A stretch of DNA of 24,618 nt. It comes from a virus. A program made the translations under genes and the position numbers. Location of the stretch: the IMG/VR virus record IMGVR_UViG_3300042197_003773, positions 1 through 24,618 of that record, one strand, 5' to 3'. The notes beneath the pieces are model-generated. The model was not told the origin of the DNA, did not search any database, and saw only the letters and a list, made by a program, of their open reading frames with translations. Positions 6,088 through 12,022 of this stretch are shown here, piece by piece; positions within the stretch are counted from its first letter, which is position 1; each line of letters starts with the position of its first letter.

Positions 6088-6655
6088 AGTTAAGGGCGAT
6101 AGTAGGAATAACGTGCTTCCAAGTCCTGCCACAAAGTGCTTGATAAAGCGCCCGGTTGGTAACGCCGTATCTATGCGCCAGCGCAGTAATAGAGCTCCCT
6201 GGCTGCCAGGTACGACGCAAATCAATGACATCTTGTTCTGTGAGTCTCGCGGAGGGATGCGAGGATCCTTTGACTGGATTGCCGCATCCAAACCGTCCGT
6301 GACTGACAGCGTGTGCTGAGTTCTCTTGGTAAGTAACCCACTCAAGATTCGATACATGGTTGTCGGAATGGTTGAAGTTGATGTGATTGACACATGGCTT
6401 GTTCTCTGGGTTCGGTAGGAAGGCTTCGGCAACAAGGCGATGAAGATAAAAGCGCGTGCCTTGACCTTCATGGAACAAAGAAACGCCTAAGTACGCGCCG
6501 GTCTTTTTGGGAATGACTATTCGACCTTTGTGCATGCGTTCTTTTCCTGTTTGTTCCCTTACAAGCCGATCCAGTGATCTCACGCGACCTTCTGAAGAAA
6601 CTAAATAGAAGGGAGCGAACCGTGGATCGGTTACAGGCGTCCAGACTTCAGCCAT
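6050..6655 (-). CDS. NUMOD4/HNH homing endonuclease, 201 aa
   Basis: The N-terminal NUMOD4-like motif EVWTPVTDPRFAPFYLVSSE (then GRVRSL) is followed by HNH_3: YLHRLVAEAFLPNPENKPCV, NHINFNHSDN, VSNLEWVTYQENSAHA. A C-terminal HTH follows (RLTEQDVIDLRRTW ... YGVTNRALYQALCGRTWKHV). All domains are complete, so the enzyme should be active. The last 19 or so codons (IPTIALNWPSPSSDCNGLR) go beyond the usual GRTWKH ending and read into the RlpA-like domain in another frame. The gene is AT-richer than its surroundings and sits exactly between the signal peptide and body of the RlpA-like gene, so it looks like an insertion. No room is left for a conventional group I intron core outside the ORF. Confidence 0.9.
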   Translation of the reverse strand: MAEVWTPVTDPRFAPFYLVSSEGRVRSLDRLVREQTGKERMHKGRIVIPKKTGAYLGVSLFHEGQGTRFYLHRLVAEAFLPNPENKPCVNHINFNHSDNHVSNLEWVTYQENSAHAVSHGRFGCGNPVKGSSHPSARLTEQDVIDLRRTWQPGSSITALAHRYGVTNRALYQALCGRTWKHVIPTIALNWPSPSSDCNGLR

Positions 6656-6660
6656 GGCTA

Positions 6661-6720
6661 TCAGCGATCGGAATCCGGCGCGCAGAGCGCGAGCGCCGCG
6701 AACAGGGCGAGGCGCTTCAT
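6661..6720 (-). pseudogene. Signal-peptide 5' fragment of the split RlpA-like gene
   Basis: MKRLALFAALALCAP is a textbook signal peptide (KR n-region, Leu/Ala-rich h-region), then DSDR and a TGA stop. The ATG at 6720 overlaps the stop of the upstream 67-aa gene by 4 bp (ATGA), so this is a genuine, formerly functional gene start. Joining CAP to QARPVIATVYDSYY at 6084 would restore a normal secreted RlpA-like protein of about 105 residues. The HNH start codon at 6655 follows 5 bp after the stop. Confidence 0.68.
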
Positions 6721-6920
6721 TGGGCGCCCTCGTACAAGCGGGTGCCGGGGGCGAAGTCCTCGAGGATGTGGCCGAAGGCCATCTCGATGCGCTGCTTGTT
6801 GCGCGGGTCGGCGACGTACCAGGCCTGGGCGAGGGCGCGACAGAAGCCGCCGCCGTGGCGCTCCATGGAGGCGACGGTGCAGTGGAGCTGCTGCGCGGTG
6901 AGGTGAGCAGTAATGGTCAT
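6717..6920 (-). CDS. Conserved phage hypothetical protein, 67 aa
   Basis: MTITAHLTAQQLHCTVASME is followed by the conserved-looking helical phrase FCRALAQAWYVADPRNKQRI and FGHILEDFAPGTRLYEGAQ. The pattern 'F-x-x-A-L-A-x-A-W-x-x-A-D-P-x-N' occurs in short proteins of many bacterial phages; function unknown. It is linked to both neighbours by 4-bp ATGA overlaps. Confidence 0.82.
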   Translation of the reverse strand: MTITAHLTAQQLHCTVASMERHGGGFCRALAQAWYVADPRNKQRIEMAFGHILEDFAPGTRLYEGAQ

Positions 6921-7264
6921 GGCTGGTAGTTGGTGGTGAGGGCGACGTAGACGGTGGGGTCGTCGGTGGCCAGGCCTTCGGCCTGTTCACGGAGCTGGGT
7001 TTTGCGGAGGGCCTCCATGAGGGCCTCGGTCTCGGGGGTGTAGGTCCAGCGGTGGCGGAGCTTGCGGGTGACGACGAGGTCGCCTTGCTCGATGCGGTCG
7101 AGATCGAGGCGCTGCATGCGTTCGCAGAGCCAGTGGCGGTGAGCCGTGAGCTCGGCGGTGATGCGTTGGGACTGGAGCTGGAGCTCGTGGGCGGTGGACA
7201 GGCGGCGGCCGATGGCGCCGGTGGGGGAATAGGAGCGGGTCGTGCGTTGGGGGGAAGTGCGCAT
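6917..7264 (-). CDS. Conserved phage hypothetical protein, 115 aa
   Basis: A basic N-terminus (MRTSPQRTTRSYSPTGAIGR) precedes a helical coiled-coil-like region (LQLQSQRITAELTAHRHWLC). A strand-rich middle follows (LDRIEQGDLVVTRKLRHRWT, then YTPETEAL), and the end is DDPTVYVALTTNYQP. The RHRWTYTPETEAL phrase recurs in phage proteins that sit with recombination or accessory genes; its function is not known to me. Its stop overlaps the ATG of the downstream 67-aa gene by 4 bp, and a 60-bp gap separates it from the gene upstream. Confidence 0.8.
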   Translation of the reverse strand: MRTSPQRTTRSYSPTGAIGRRLSTAHELQLQSQRITAELTAHRHWLCERMQRLDLDRIEQGDLVVTRKLRHRWTYTPETEALMEALRKTQLREQAEGLATDDPTVYVALTTNYQP

Positions 7265-7324
7265 GTGGGTGATTTGTAGCAGGTAGTTGTGATGAACGCA
7301 AGGAAGCTAGCAGAAGCTCACACG

Positions 7325-7531
7325 TTAGTGCGCGGGCTCCAGGGTGCAGATGACTTCGTATGGGGTGCCGCGGAGGCCGTACTCGGTGTAGAGGGCTTCC
7401 GCTTCGGTGGCGCACTCGGTCCAGTGCTCGTGGTCGTGGTCGGCGGAGAGGAAGTGCCAGACGCGCACGGGTGGGGCGGCGGGCTCAGGGTCTGGTGGGC
7501 TGAGGGGGCGGGGGTCGGGGCAGTCGCTCAT
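7325..7531 (-). CDS. Hypothetical protein, 68 aa
   Basis: A proline-rich N-terminus (SDCPDPRPLSPPDPEPAAPP) leads into VRVWHFLSADHDHEHWTECA and EAEALYTEYGLRGTPYEVIC. The second half looks like a small alpha/beta domain, with a His/Asp/Glu cluster (DHDHEH) that could bind metal. The ATG at 7531 overlaps the stop of the 51-aa membrane protein gene by 4 bp, which fixes the start against a longer proline-rich frame. No family recognised. Confidence 0.75.
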   Translation of the reverse strand: MSDCPDPRPLSPPDPEPAAPPVRVWHFLSADHDHEHWTECATEAEALYTEYGLRGTPYEVICTLEPAH

Positions 7532-7683
7532 GGGCCGGGGTAGTGAATGGGCGTCAGGCTCGGGAGGGTGTTGGTGGGGCGTTGGTATCCGTAGTCGATC
7601 GCCATGGCGGCGAGGGCCAGGCCGAGGAGGAAGCCGGCGAGGTGCTCGGCGCGAATCCAGGGAGGGGTGGGGCGGCGGGTCAT
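7528..7683 (-). CDS. Small single-pass membrane protein, 51 aa
   Basis: MTRRPTPPWIRAEHLAGFLL continues GLALAAMAIDYGYQ and ends PSLTPIHYPGP. One hydrophobic helix (about residues 15-30) follows a basic N-terminus, predicting N-in topology. Both ends are locked by ATGA overlaps (upstream stop at 7680, downstream start at 7531). Function unknown; an accessory membrane or lysis-regulating role is inference. Confidence 0.7.
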   Translation of the reverse strand: MTRRPTPPWIRAEHLAGFLLGLALAAMAIDYGYQRPTNTLPSLTPIHYPGP

Positions 7684-8390
7684 GCGAGGGCGGGGGTGGG
7701 TTGGACGTGGGCGGCGCGGGAGCCGTGGGCCCAGATGGCGACGTCGGCGGAGGCACCGTCGCAGAGGCCGCAGGTGGCGCAGTTGGTTTTGTTACCGCGC
7801 TCGGTGGAGGCGGCGCAGTGGACGGTGTCGATGGGGTCGGGGGCGCCGAGGGGCAGCACGGTGAAGGTGCGCCAGCCGGCGGCGCGGGCATCGGCGAGGT
7901 CTTGCAGGGAGTCGCAGGACGCCTGCACCACGCCGCGGAGCCAGGAGCCGACAGCGCGGCGCCACTGGTGGGTATAGCCGGTGCGCTTGCGGACTCGGGG
8001 GAGGATCGGCTCCCAGATCCAGCTGGGGACGGCGGCCGGGTCACCGGCGGAGCCGAGGCGCAGGTCGAAGCCGTCGAAGTCAGCAGGTTGCGCCGGCGCG
8101 TAGCCGGCGCCGTGGTGCCAGCAGTTCCAGACGCTGAGGGGCGCCTGATACCACTGGACGTAGCAGGTGCGGTTAAGGCGGTGCGGGCAGTCCCCGCAGA
8201 CGGAAGCGCCGTCCTCGGAGGCGAAGGCGTGGTGCGGCGGTATGTCGGCGCGAAGGATCCATGTTTGGATCATGGCGCCGGTTTTGGCGTTACCGGAGCG
8301 CGCGGCGAAGCCGGTGGCGATGACGACGATCGGTGCGCCGTCCAGCATCGACGGGCCCTCGTAGAGGACGCGGCCGTTGGGGTTGGTCAT
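7680..8390 (-). CDS. Conserved Cys-rich phage protein (gp88-like)
   Basis: 236 aa from the ATG at 8390 (MTNPNGRVLYEGPSMLDGAP). Conserved-looking segments are PIVVIATGFAARSGNAKTGA, MIQTWILRADIPP, SVCGDCPHRLNRTCYVQWYQ, DLRLGSAGDPAAVPSWIWEP, KRTGYTHQWRR, AGWRTFTVLPLG and TNCATCGLCDGASADVAIWA. It has two CxxC clusters (GDCPH/RTCY and NCATCGLC), consistent with a metal or iron-sulphur site. The family is common in phages of proteobacteria and cyanobacteria; it resembles the mycobacteriophage gp88 type in layout (TG ... C-x2-C ... GDP ... C-x2-C). The biochemical function is not established. Its stop overlaps the next ATG by 4 bp. Confidence 0.85.
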   Translation of the reverse strand: MTNPNGRVLYEGPSMLDGAPIVVIATGFAARSGNAKTGAMIQTWILRADIPPHHAFASEDGASVCGDCPHRLNRTCYVQWYQAPLSVWNCWHHGAGYAPAQPADFDGFDLRLGSAGDPAAVPSWIWEPILPRVRKRTGYTHQWRRAVGSWLRGVVQASCDSLQDLADARAAGWRTFTVLPLGAPDPIDTVHCAASTERGNKTNCATCGLCDGASADVAIWAHGSRAAHVQPTPALA

Positions 8391-8469
8391 GCTGTCTACA
8401 GCTTGTGAAGAGAAAGGGCGAGGCGCCCAGGGAGCTCGCCCACAAAAGAGGTAGAGCTCCGGGGGAGCG

Positions 8470-8637
8470 TCAGCGGGGGAGTACAGGGGTGCCGCGCAAG
8501 CGGCCAAGCTCGGCGGCCTCGGTGTCGGACATGTCGTTAAGGGCCTCCCATTCGGTCTCGGTTAGGGCGTCGTCGGGGAGGAGGTAGCAGGTCTCGGCGG
8601 TGAGGACGGTACCGGTGGAGGCGTCGATGAGGAGCAT
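8470..8637 (-). CDS. Small hypothetical protein, 55 aa
   Basis: MLLIDASTGTVLTAETCYLL is followed by PDDALTETEWEALNDMSDTE and a short end LRGTPVLPR. Proteins of the form 'DxxTGxVLxxxxCYxxPDxxLxxxEW...MSDxEAAELGRxxGTP' recur in picocyanobacterial phages; function unknown. The start at 8637 sits 5 bp after the stop of the upstream gene (8643). An 80-bp gap without an ORF follows before the gp88-like gene. Confidence 0.75.
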   Translation of the reverse strand: MLLIDASTGTVLTAETCYLLPDDALTETEWEALNDMSDTEAAELGRLRGTPVLPR

Positions 8638-8642
8638 GGGAG

Positions 8643-8846
8643 TCAGGCGCGGGGGTCGGGGGTGAGGCCGAGCTCGTGGAGGATCTGGCCTGTGGTGAAG
8701 TAGGGGGAGGCTGCGGCGGTGGCGCCGCAGAAGCGCCAACAGCGGAAAGTGGCCGACCAGTAGAGGTCGGATCGGTCGATGCCGACCGAGGCGAGCTGCT
8801 CGGCGGTAACGGGAGGGAAGGCGACTTCCCGGAAGTGGGTTTGCAT
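8643..8846 (-). CDS. Hypothetical protein, 67 aa
   Basis: MQTHFREVAFPPVTAEQLAS continues into VGIDRSDLYWSATFRCWRFC and SPYFTTGQILHELGLTPDP. The aromatic/Cys cluster YWSATFRCWRFCG is distinctive. It is helical at the C-terminus. It lies 3 bp downstream of the stop of the 62-aa gene. No named family recognised. Confidence 0.75.
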   Translation of the reverse strand: MQTHFREVAFPPVTAEQLASVGIDRSDLYWSATFRCWRFCGATAAASPYFTTGQILHELGLTPDPRA

Positions 8847-8849
8847 GGT

Positions 8850-9038
8850 TCAGAAAGCGTTGAAAGCGTCCTCGGGCCACACTTCCTCGATGTGGAAGGT
8901 GGCGTCCGGGTGGCGGCGGGTGAGGCCGGCAAGTTCAAGCACGACATCGGCGCGGCTGTAGCCCCAGATGCCTGTGGGGTTACAGCGGCTGCCGAGGTCG
9001 TCGGTGATGGTGCAGAAGATTTCGTAGGTCACGGTCAC
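8850..9038 (-). CDS. Hypothetical protein, 62 aa
   Basis: MTVTYEIFCTITDDLGSRCN leads to PTGIWGYSRADVVLELAGL and RRHPDATFHIEEVWPEDAFN. The strand-helix-strand pattern suggests a compact alpha/beta fold of ferredoxin-like size. Its start overlaps the stop of the upstream 96-aa gene by 4 bp (ATGA). Function unknown. Confidence 0.78.
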   Translation of the reverse strand: MTVTYEIFCTITDDLGSRCNPTGIWGYSRADVVLELAGLTRRHPDATFHIEEVWPEDAFNAF

Positions 9039-9325
9039 TCCAGGTAGAGGTATTCGTAGACGTCAGGGTCGTCGGCGCAGCTGCAAGCCCAGGTCCAGAG
9101 GACACGCTTGCGGTTCTCGTTGTGGTCGCAGAGGTCGGTGCGGTCCCACGCGCCGAAGCCGCGTAGGTACTGACGGAAAAGCCAGGCGGGGCCGTCGAAC
9201 TCGAGGTGGTCCACCCAGTAGGAGACGTCTGCGTCGCAGTCGCCTTGGTGGGAGCAGTCGATGACGCACTCGATGGGTAGGGCGCGGATGGCGGCGCGGC
9301 CTTCGAACCAGTCGTTGCAGTACAT
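9035..9325 (-). CDS. Hypothetical acidic protein, 96 aa
   Basis: MYCNDWFEGRAAIRALPIEC is followed by DCSHQGDCDADVSYWVDHLE and FDGPAWLFRQYLRGFGAWD. The C-terminus ends WTWACSCADDPDVYEYLYLE. It is very acidic and aromatic, with about eight cysteines (CSHQGDC, CDH, ACSC), so metal binding or disulphides are possible. Small acidic phage proteins sometimes mimic DNA or inhibit host nucleases, but nothing specific supports that here. It is coupled to the downstream gene by ATGA. Confidence 0.78.
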   Translation of the reverse strand: MYCNDWFEGRAAIRALPIECVIDCSHQGDCDADVSYWVDHLEFDGPAWLFRQYLRGFGAWDRTDLCDHNENRKRVLWTWACSCADDPDVYEYLYLE

Positions 9326-9326
9326 G

Positions 9327-9557
9327 TCAGCGGTTGCGGAGAGCGGGAGGCAGAGAGCGGTTCCGGCGGGTGAGCTCCATGCCGTAGGTGGACGCCTGGT
9401 CCAGGTAATAGCCCTCGCGGGCGGGATTCCAGCCGCGCATACCGGCGGCGGCCTGGTGGCAGTCCGCGATGACGTAGCGCAGGGAGTGGGAATCCAGAGT
9501 TGCCGCGTGGGACTCCCAACGAGCGAAGTGCTCGGCGGTGGCGTGCTCGGTGATCAC
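9327..9557 (-). CDS. Hypothetical protein, 76 aa
   Basis: MITEHATAEHFARWESHAAT leads to LDSHSLRYVIADCHQAAAGM, with REGYYLDQASTYGMELTRRN near the end. A helical, His-rich N-terminus and the phrase SLxYxIxDCxxAAxxxxxxNPxxxGYYxDQASTYGMEL recall a widespread small phage family; function unknown. It overlaps the upstream gene (stop at 9554) by ATGA and ends one base before the start of the downstream gene. Confidence 0.8.
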   Translation of the reverse strand: MITEHATAEHFARWESHAATLDSHSLRYVIADCHQAAAGMRGWNPAREGYYLDQASTYGMELTRRNRSLPPALRNR

Positions 9558-9772
9558 TGGCCGGCCTCGATGAGGGCGAACAGTTCCGCCTTGACTGCGG
9601 AAACGGTGAGGCCGGTCACGGTGTGGAGGCCGTACATGCCGTGGTAAGCACCATCGGCGTCGGTGATGAGGGCGATGGCCTGGGGGTTGACGCCCTCGGG
9701 GCGCTCAACATCGGAGCGCCAGATGAACTCCAGGTAGCCGGGTACATCGGCGCGGCGGGAAGCAAAACGCAT
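9554..9772 (-). CDS. Hypothetical protein, 72 aa; first gene of the left operon
   Basis: Taken from the ATG at 9772 (MRFASRRADVPGYLEFIWRS) rather than the TTG at 9817, because the TTG would overlap the T-run of the terminator-like hairpin at 9815-9846. The C-terminal half (GVNPQAIALITDADGAYHGM ... VKAELFALIEAGQ) is alpha/beta. No family recognised. It is preceded by the roughly 950-bp non-coding region, so it probably heads the transcript for the whole left cluster. Confidence 0.72.
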   Translation of the reverse strand: MRFASRRADVPGYLEFIWRSDVERPEGVNPQAIALITDADGAYHGMYGLHTVTGLTVSAVKAELFALIEAGQ

Positions 9773-9814
9773 GCTGGTCACAGCTTGGGGACATGAGATG
9801 CAAAGCACCTCAGC

Positions 9815-9846
9815 CAAAAGACCCCCGGACGCAGTGCGCCAGGGGG
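9815..9846 (-). terminator. Intrinsic terminator or attenuator before the left operon
   Basis: On the minus strand CCCCC and GGGGG arms (9842-9846 and 9822-9826) close a hairpin whose inner bases can also pair (GGCG/CGTC), followed by TCTTTTG. It lies about 45 bp upstream of the ATG at 9772 and downstream of TTGACA elements at 10344 and 10463. It would either end a non-coding RNA or attenuate the operon transcript. Confidence 0.55.
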
Positions 9847-10339
9847 AACTTCTGGGGGAGATGGTTTGTGCCTGGCAGAGCCGTTTGCCAGGGCTTGGCC
9901 GTCCTAGTGAAGCCGGAGCGGCGGGCTACCCCTAAGGGGTGTATCTGCAGGCCAGGCGTTAAGGGGCTGGCGCACCCGCTGTGACCCCTGTCGGGGGCAG
10001 CGTTGATCCCCCTGCAGCAGCGGGATCGGTAAAGACACATGCAGTGCGCCCTCCTGCAGGAGGTTCCGCGTTCGCCTACTTGCCCCCAGCCATCGGGTAC
10101 TGGCCGCCTCACCCTCTATCGCCCATCGTTATGGCGTTCGGGAATCTCGGCGACGGTCCTCGTGTTCGGTGTGATCCGAACAGGCCGTACGTGAGGTGCA
10201 AGAGCTAGCGCCCAGTCAGTTTGGGCGCACTGCTGCTATAGCTCCGGGATCCGCCCGGCCGGCCGCGCTTTATCGGCTGCGCACTGCGTTTAACGCATCG
10301 GTGGTTTCGAACTGACGTAAGTGTGGCACACAAGGCGCC

Positions 10340-10365
10340 GATCTGTCAAGCAACCGGCCGGAGCC
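10340..10365 (-). promoter_or_regulatory. Candidate minus-strand promoter, repeat copy 1
   Basis: The plus-strand text GATCTGTCAAGCAACCGGCC gives TTGACA on the minus strand (10344-10349). A CTTGTG element follows 9 bases later, and a weak -10 candidate CACACT lies at 10320-10325 with an 18-bp spacer. The -10 is poor, so activation or an alternative sigma factor may be needed. It points toward the left operon. Confidence 0.45.
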
Positions 10366-10457
10366 GGTACCGGCGCGCAGCCGCGGGGAGCTGGCCTGAG
10401 GCCTAGGCTCCGCGGGGCGGCTGTGCTCCGATGCCATGAATGGTTGCACAAGTTCGG

Positions 10458-10483
10458 GATCCTGTCAAGCAATACGCCGGAGC
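10458..10483 (-). promoter_or_regulatory. Candidate minus-strand promoter, repeat copy 2
   Basis: GATCCTGTCAAGCAATACGC repeats copy 1 about 118 bp away, including the following CCGGAGC. It again carries TTGACA on the minus strand (10463-10468), followed 10 bases later by CTTGTG. The -10 position (AACCAT) is weak. The shared block suggests duplicated promoters or operators under the same control. Confidence 0.42.
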
Positions 10484-10570
10484 GGCTTGCCAAGGAAGAC
10501 GAAAACGCGCATGATGTGCGCGCGTGAGCTCAGTCTGGCATGGCGCTGCGCAGCCGTCAAGCCACCTCAG

Positions 10571-10652
10571 TGAGTCTCATGAGTCTCACCTAAGGGGCTT
10601 GAGTCTCATTGTGTCTCAGGTTGAGTCTCGCCTTGCGTCGCAGTGAGACTGG
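10571..10652. repeat. Cluster of six 9-bp TGAGNCTCA-type sites
   Basis: Exact TGAGTCTCA occurs at 10571, 10580 and 10600. One-base variants are TGTGTCTCA at 10610 and TGAGTCTCG at 10622, and TGAGACTGG at 10644 is a two-base variant. The first two are tandem without a gap. Each is a near-palindrome. The cluster lies downstream of the sigma-factor gene, in non-coding DNA, and is the densest of all copies in the window, so it is the best candidate for a multi-site operator. Confidence 0.8.
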
Positions 10653-10726
10653 GGTAAGGGTGCAGACATCTCGGCCTGGCCTAGAAAAAATGTATGTATA
10701 TAAATTTTACAAGAATAGTGTTACGG

Positions 10727-11617
10727 TTAAGCGTCGAAAGCTTCCCAAGTGTAGGAGAGCTCTACACGTAGCTTGTGTAGGGCTTTTTTGTACATGGCGG
10801 AGATGCGATATCGCGATATGTTCAGCTCTTCCGATAGCTGATGCAAGCTGCGCTTCTCAAAGTACAGTGATTGCACGATCAGATGTTGTGTTGGATCGAG
10901 CGTGCCGAGTGCGCGGTAGAGCAGCTCTTCGCGCTCGGTGGATAGAACCGCTAGGTCCGGGGATTCGTTGATGGTGGGGTTGTCAGTAGTGAGTACCTCG
11001 AGAATAGATGTATCTGATAGCTGGCAAAGGGAATCAATAGACGTGCAATCGGTGATGGTGCAGCTGACTAAGGTCTCGGTTATGCGCTCACAGGGGAGGT
11101 CGAGCTCGGTGCTCAGCTCCTCGAGGGTGGGGGGCCTGCCATAAGCTGCAGTTAATGTGTGTATTGTGCGGCGGATTTTTGTAGCTAAATCCTGTACGTT
11201 AATCGGTAGCCGTATTGTGCGGGATGAGTTGTAGAGCGCGCGTGATATTGACTGCCTAATCCACCAGTAGCTGTAAGTGCTAAAGGCGTAGCCGCGAGTA
11301 GGGTCAAAGAGCTCGATACCGCGGATGAGGCCGAGGCTGCCCTCCTGGATGAGGTCGCTCAGCTCGAGGCCGCGGTTCTGGTAGCGCTTGGCGAGGTGAA
11401 CAACGAGCCGCAGATTGGTGCGCACCATGATGTCCAGGGAGCGCTTGCCGAGCCGGGCAACGTGAGCGGGGGCGGCTGTGCGATCGGGCTCGGAGGCACC
11501 GGGTGGCGTGTAGTCGACCCAGGCGCGGATGCGGTAAGCGTGGCGGAGCTGCGCTTCGCGGGAGAGGATCGGGTGCCGGGCGATGTCGCTGAGGTACTTG
11601 GAGATGAGATCCGACAT
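10727..11617 (-). CDS. Sigma-70 family sigma factor (cyanobacterial group 1/2-like)
   Basis: 296 aa. Region 1.2 (SDLISKYLSDIARHPILSRE) is followed by region 2 (NLRLVVHLAKRYQNRGLELS, DLIQEGSLGLIRGIELFDPT, YAFSTYSYWWIRQSISRALY, SRTIRLP), region 3 (IRRTIHTLTAAYGRPPTLEE) and region 4 (ALGTLDPTQHLIVQSLYFEK, then LHQLSEELNISRYRISAMYK). The -10 recognition segment is close to primary sigma factors. The region 4.2 recognition helix differs: SRYRISAMYKKAL replaces the usual SRERVRQIEKEAL, which implies altered -35 or activator contacts. It would redirect host RNA polymerase to element promoters, probably late ones. It is the last gene of the early minus-strand operon; its 3' two thirds are AT-richer than its 5' end. 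Confidence 0.93.
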   Translation of the reverse strand: MSDLISKYLSDIARHPILSREAQLRHAYRIRAWVDYTPPGASEPDRTAAPAHVARLGKRSLDIMVRTNLRLVVHLAKRYQNRGLELSDLIQEGSLGLIRGIELFDPTRGYAFSTYSYWWIRQSISRALYNSSRTIRLPINVQDLATKIRRTIHTLTAAYGRPPTLEELSTELDLPCERITETLVSCTITDCTSIDSLCQLSDTSILEVLTTDNPTINESPDLAVLSTEREELLYRALGTLDPTQHLIVQSLYFEKRSLHQLSEELNISRYRISAMYKKALHKLRVELSYTWEAFDA

Positions 11618-11633
11618 GGCTCAGGCGGCAGGC

Positions 11634-11837
11634 TCAGGCGGCGGGTGAGCTGTGGAGATCTCGGACCAGGGAGCCGAGGAGCCAGGCTCGGGCGTGAGCG
11701 AGGCCGTGCTGCTTCGCGATTCTGAAGTACAGCTCGCTGTATGGACCAGTGACTGGGTTACGGCGAATTGTTTCAGCGGATGCGCTGGAGGTGAGGCGTA
11801 TGTACTGGGGCAGCACAGTGGCGAGATGAGAGTCCAC
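11634..11837 (-). CDS. Hypothetical protein, 67 aa (GTG start)
   Basis: Starts with GTG at 11837, overlapping the upstream TAG stop by one base. The sequence includes HLATVLPQYIRLTSSASAET, RRNPVTGPYSELYFRIAKQH and HARAWLLGSLVRDLHSS. The phrase NPVTGPYxxLYF with a C-terminal helix is found in small phage proteins near replication genes; function unknown. It lies 16 bp before the sigma-factor start and is probably co-transcribed with it. Confidence 0.75.
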   Translation of the reverse strand: MDSHLATVLPQYIRLTSSASAETIRRNPVTGPYSELYFRIAKQHGLAHARAWLLGSLVRDLHSSPAA

Positions 11838-12022
11838 TAGACGGTGATTTTTAGCTGAACGTAGTATGCGGTAGAGGAAGAACCGAAGCGAGAAACAGGA
11901 GTAATGATTAAGTCGTCGACGGTTGTTCCGGTAATCTCGCTGAAGTCGTTAAGGGTGGCCGTGATGTGCTTTTCTAGCTGTTCGATCTGCTGACGCAGTT
12001 CAAGGACAGTTATGGTTGTCAT
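11837..12022 (-). CDS. Hypothetical protein, 61 aa
   Basis: MTTITVLELRQQIEQLEKHI forms a coiled-coil-like helix, followed by a strand-rich second half (VDDLIITPVSRFGSSSTAYY, VQLKITV). This helix-beta layout, with a final 'Y-x-V-x-L-K-I-x-V' strand, recurs in small phage proteins; function unknown. Its ATG overlaps the dNMP kinase stop by 4 bp. The gene is distinctly AT-richer than the following GC-rich part of the kinase gene. Confidence 0.78.
   Translation of the reverse strand: MTTITVLELRQQIEQLEKHITATLNDFSEITGTTVDDLIITPVSRFGSSSTAYYVQLKITV

Larger units (their letters stand above)
9773..10726. other. Non-coding region of about 950 bp with palindromes and repeats
   Basis: No ORF here has a convincing protein. 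Visible structures are a hairpin with T-run (9815-9846), palindrome ACCCCTAAGGGGT (9928-9940), 14-bp perfect palindrome CCTCCTGCAGGAGG (10050-10063), hairpin GCGCCCA/TGGGCGC with a 7-base loop (10208-10228) and palindrome GCCGGTACCGGC (10363-10374). A 26-bp direct repeat carries TTGACA on the minus strand (10340, 10458), and a cluster of TGAGTCTCA sites runs from 10571 to 10652. An AT-rich stretch lies at 10684-10725. It could be a long structured leader, a non-coding RNA or a regulatory/replication region. No tRNA cloverleaf was found by eye. Confidence 0.7.

Noticed and set aside
6050-6660. Group I intron containing the HNH gene
   Set aside because: The HNH frame fills essentially the whole insertion, leaving no obvious place for a conserved intron core outside it; kept only as something to test.
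7407-8408. 333-aa plus-strand open frame
   Set aside because: Gly/Ala/Val-rich antisense of the gp88-like and neighbouring minus genes, a by-product of GC-rich third positions.
9810-10112. 100-aa minus-strand open frame in the non-coding block
   Set aside because: Cys/Arg/Pro-rich with no recognisable pattern and crossing the terminator hairpin and palindromes; more likely chance.
10295-10320. Possible tRNA T-loop (GTTCGAA on the minus strand)
   Set aside because: Flanking bases do not form the T-stem and no acceptor or anticodon stem could be found.
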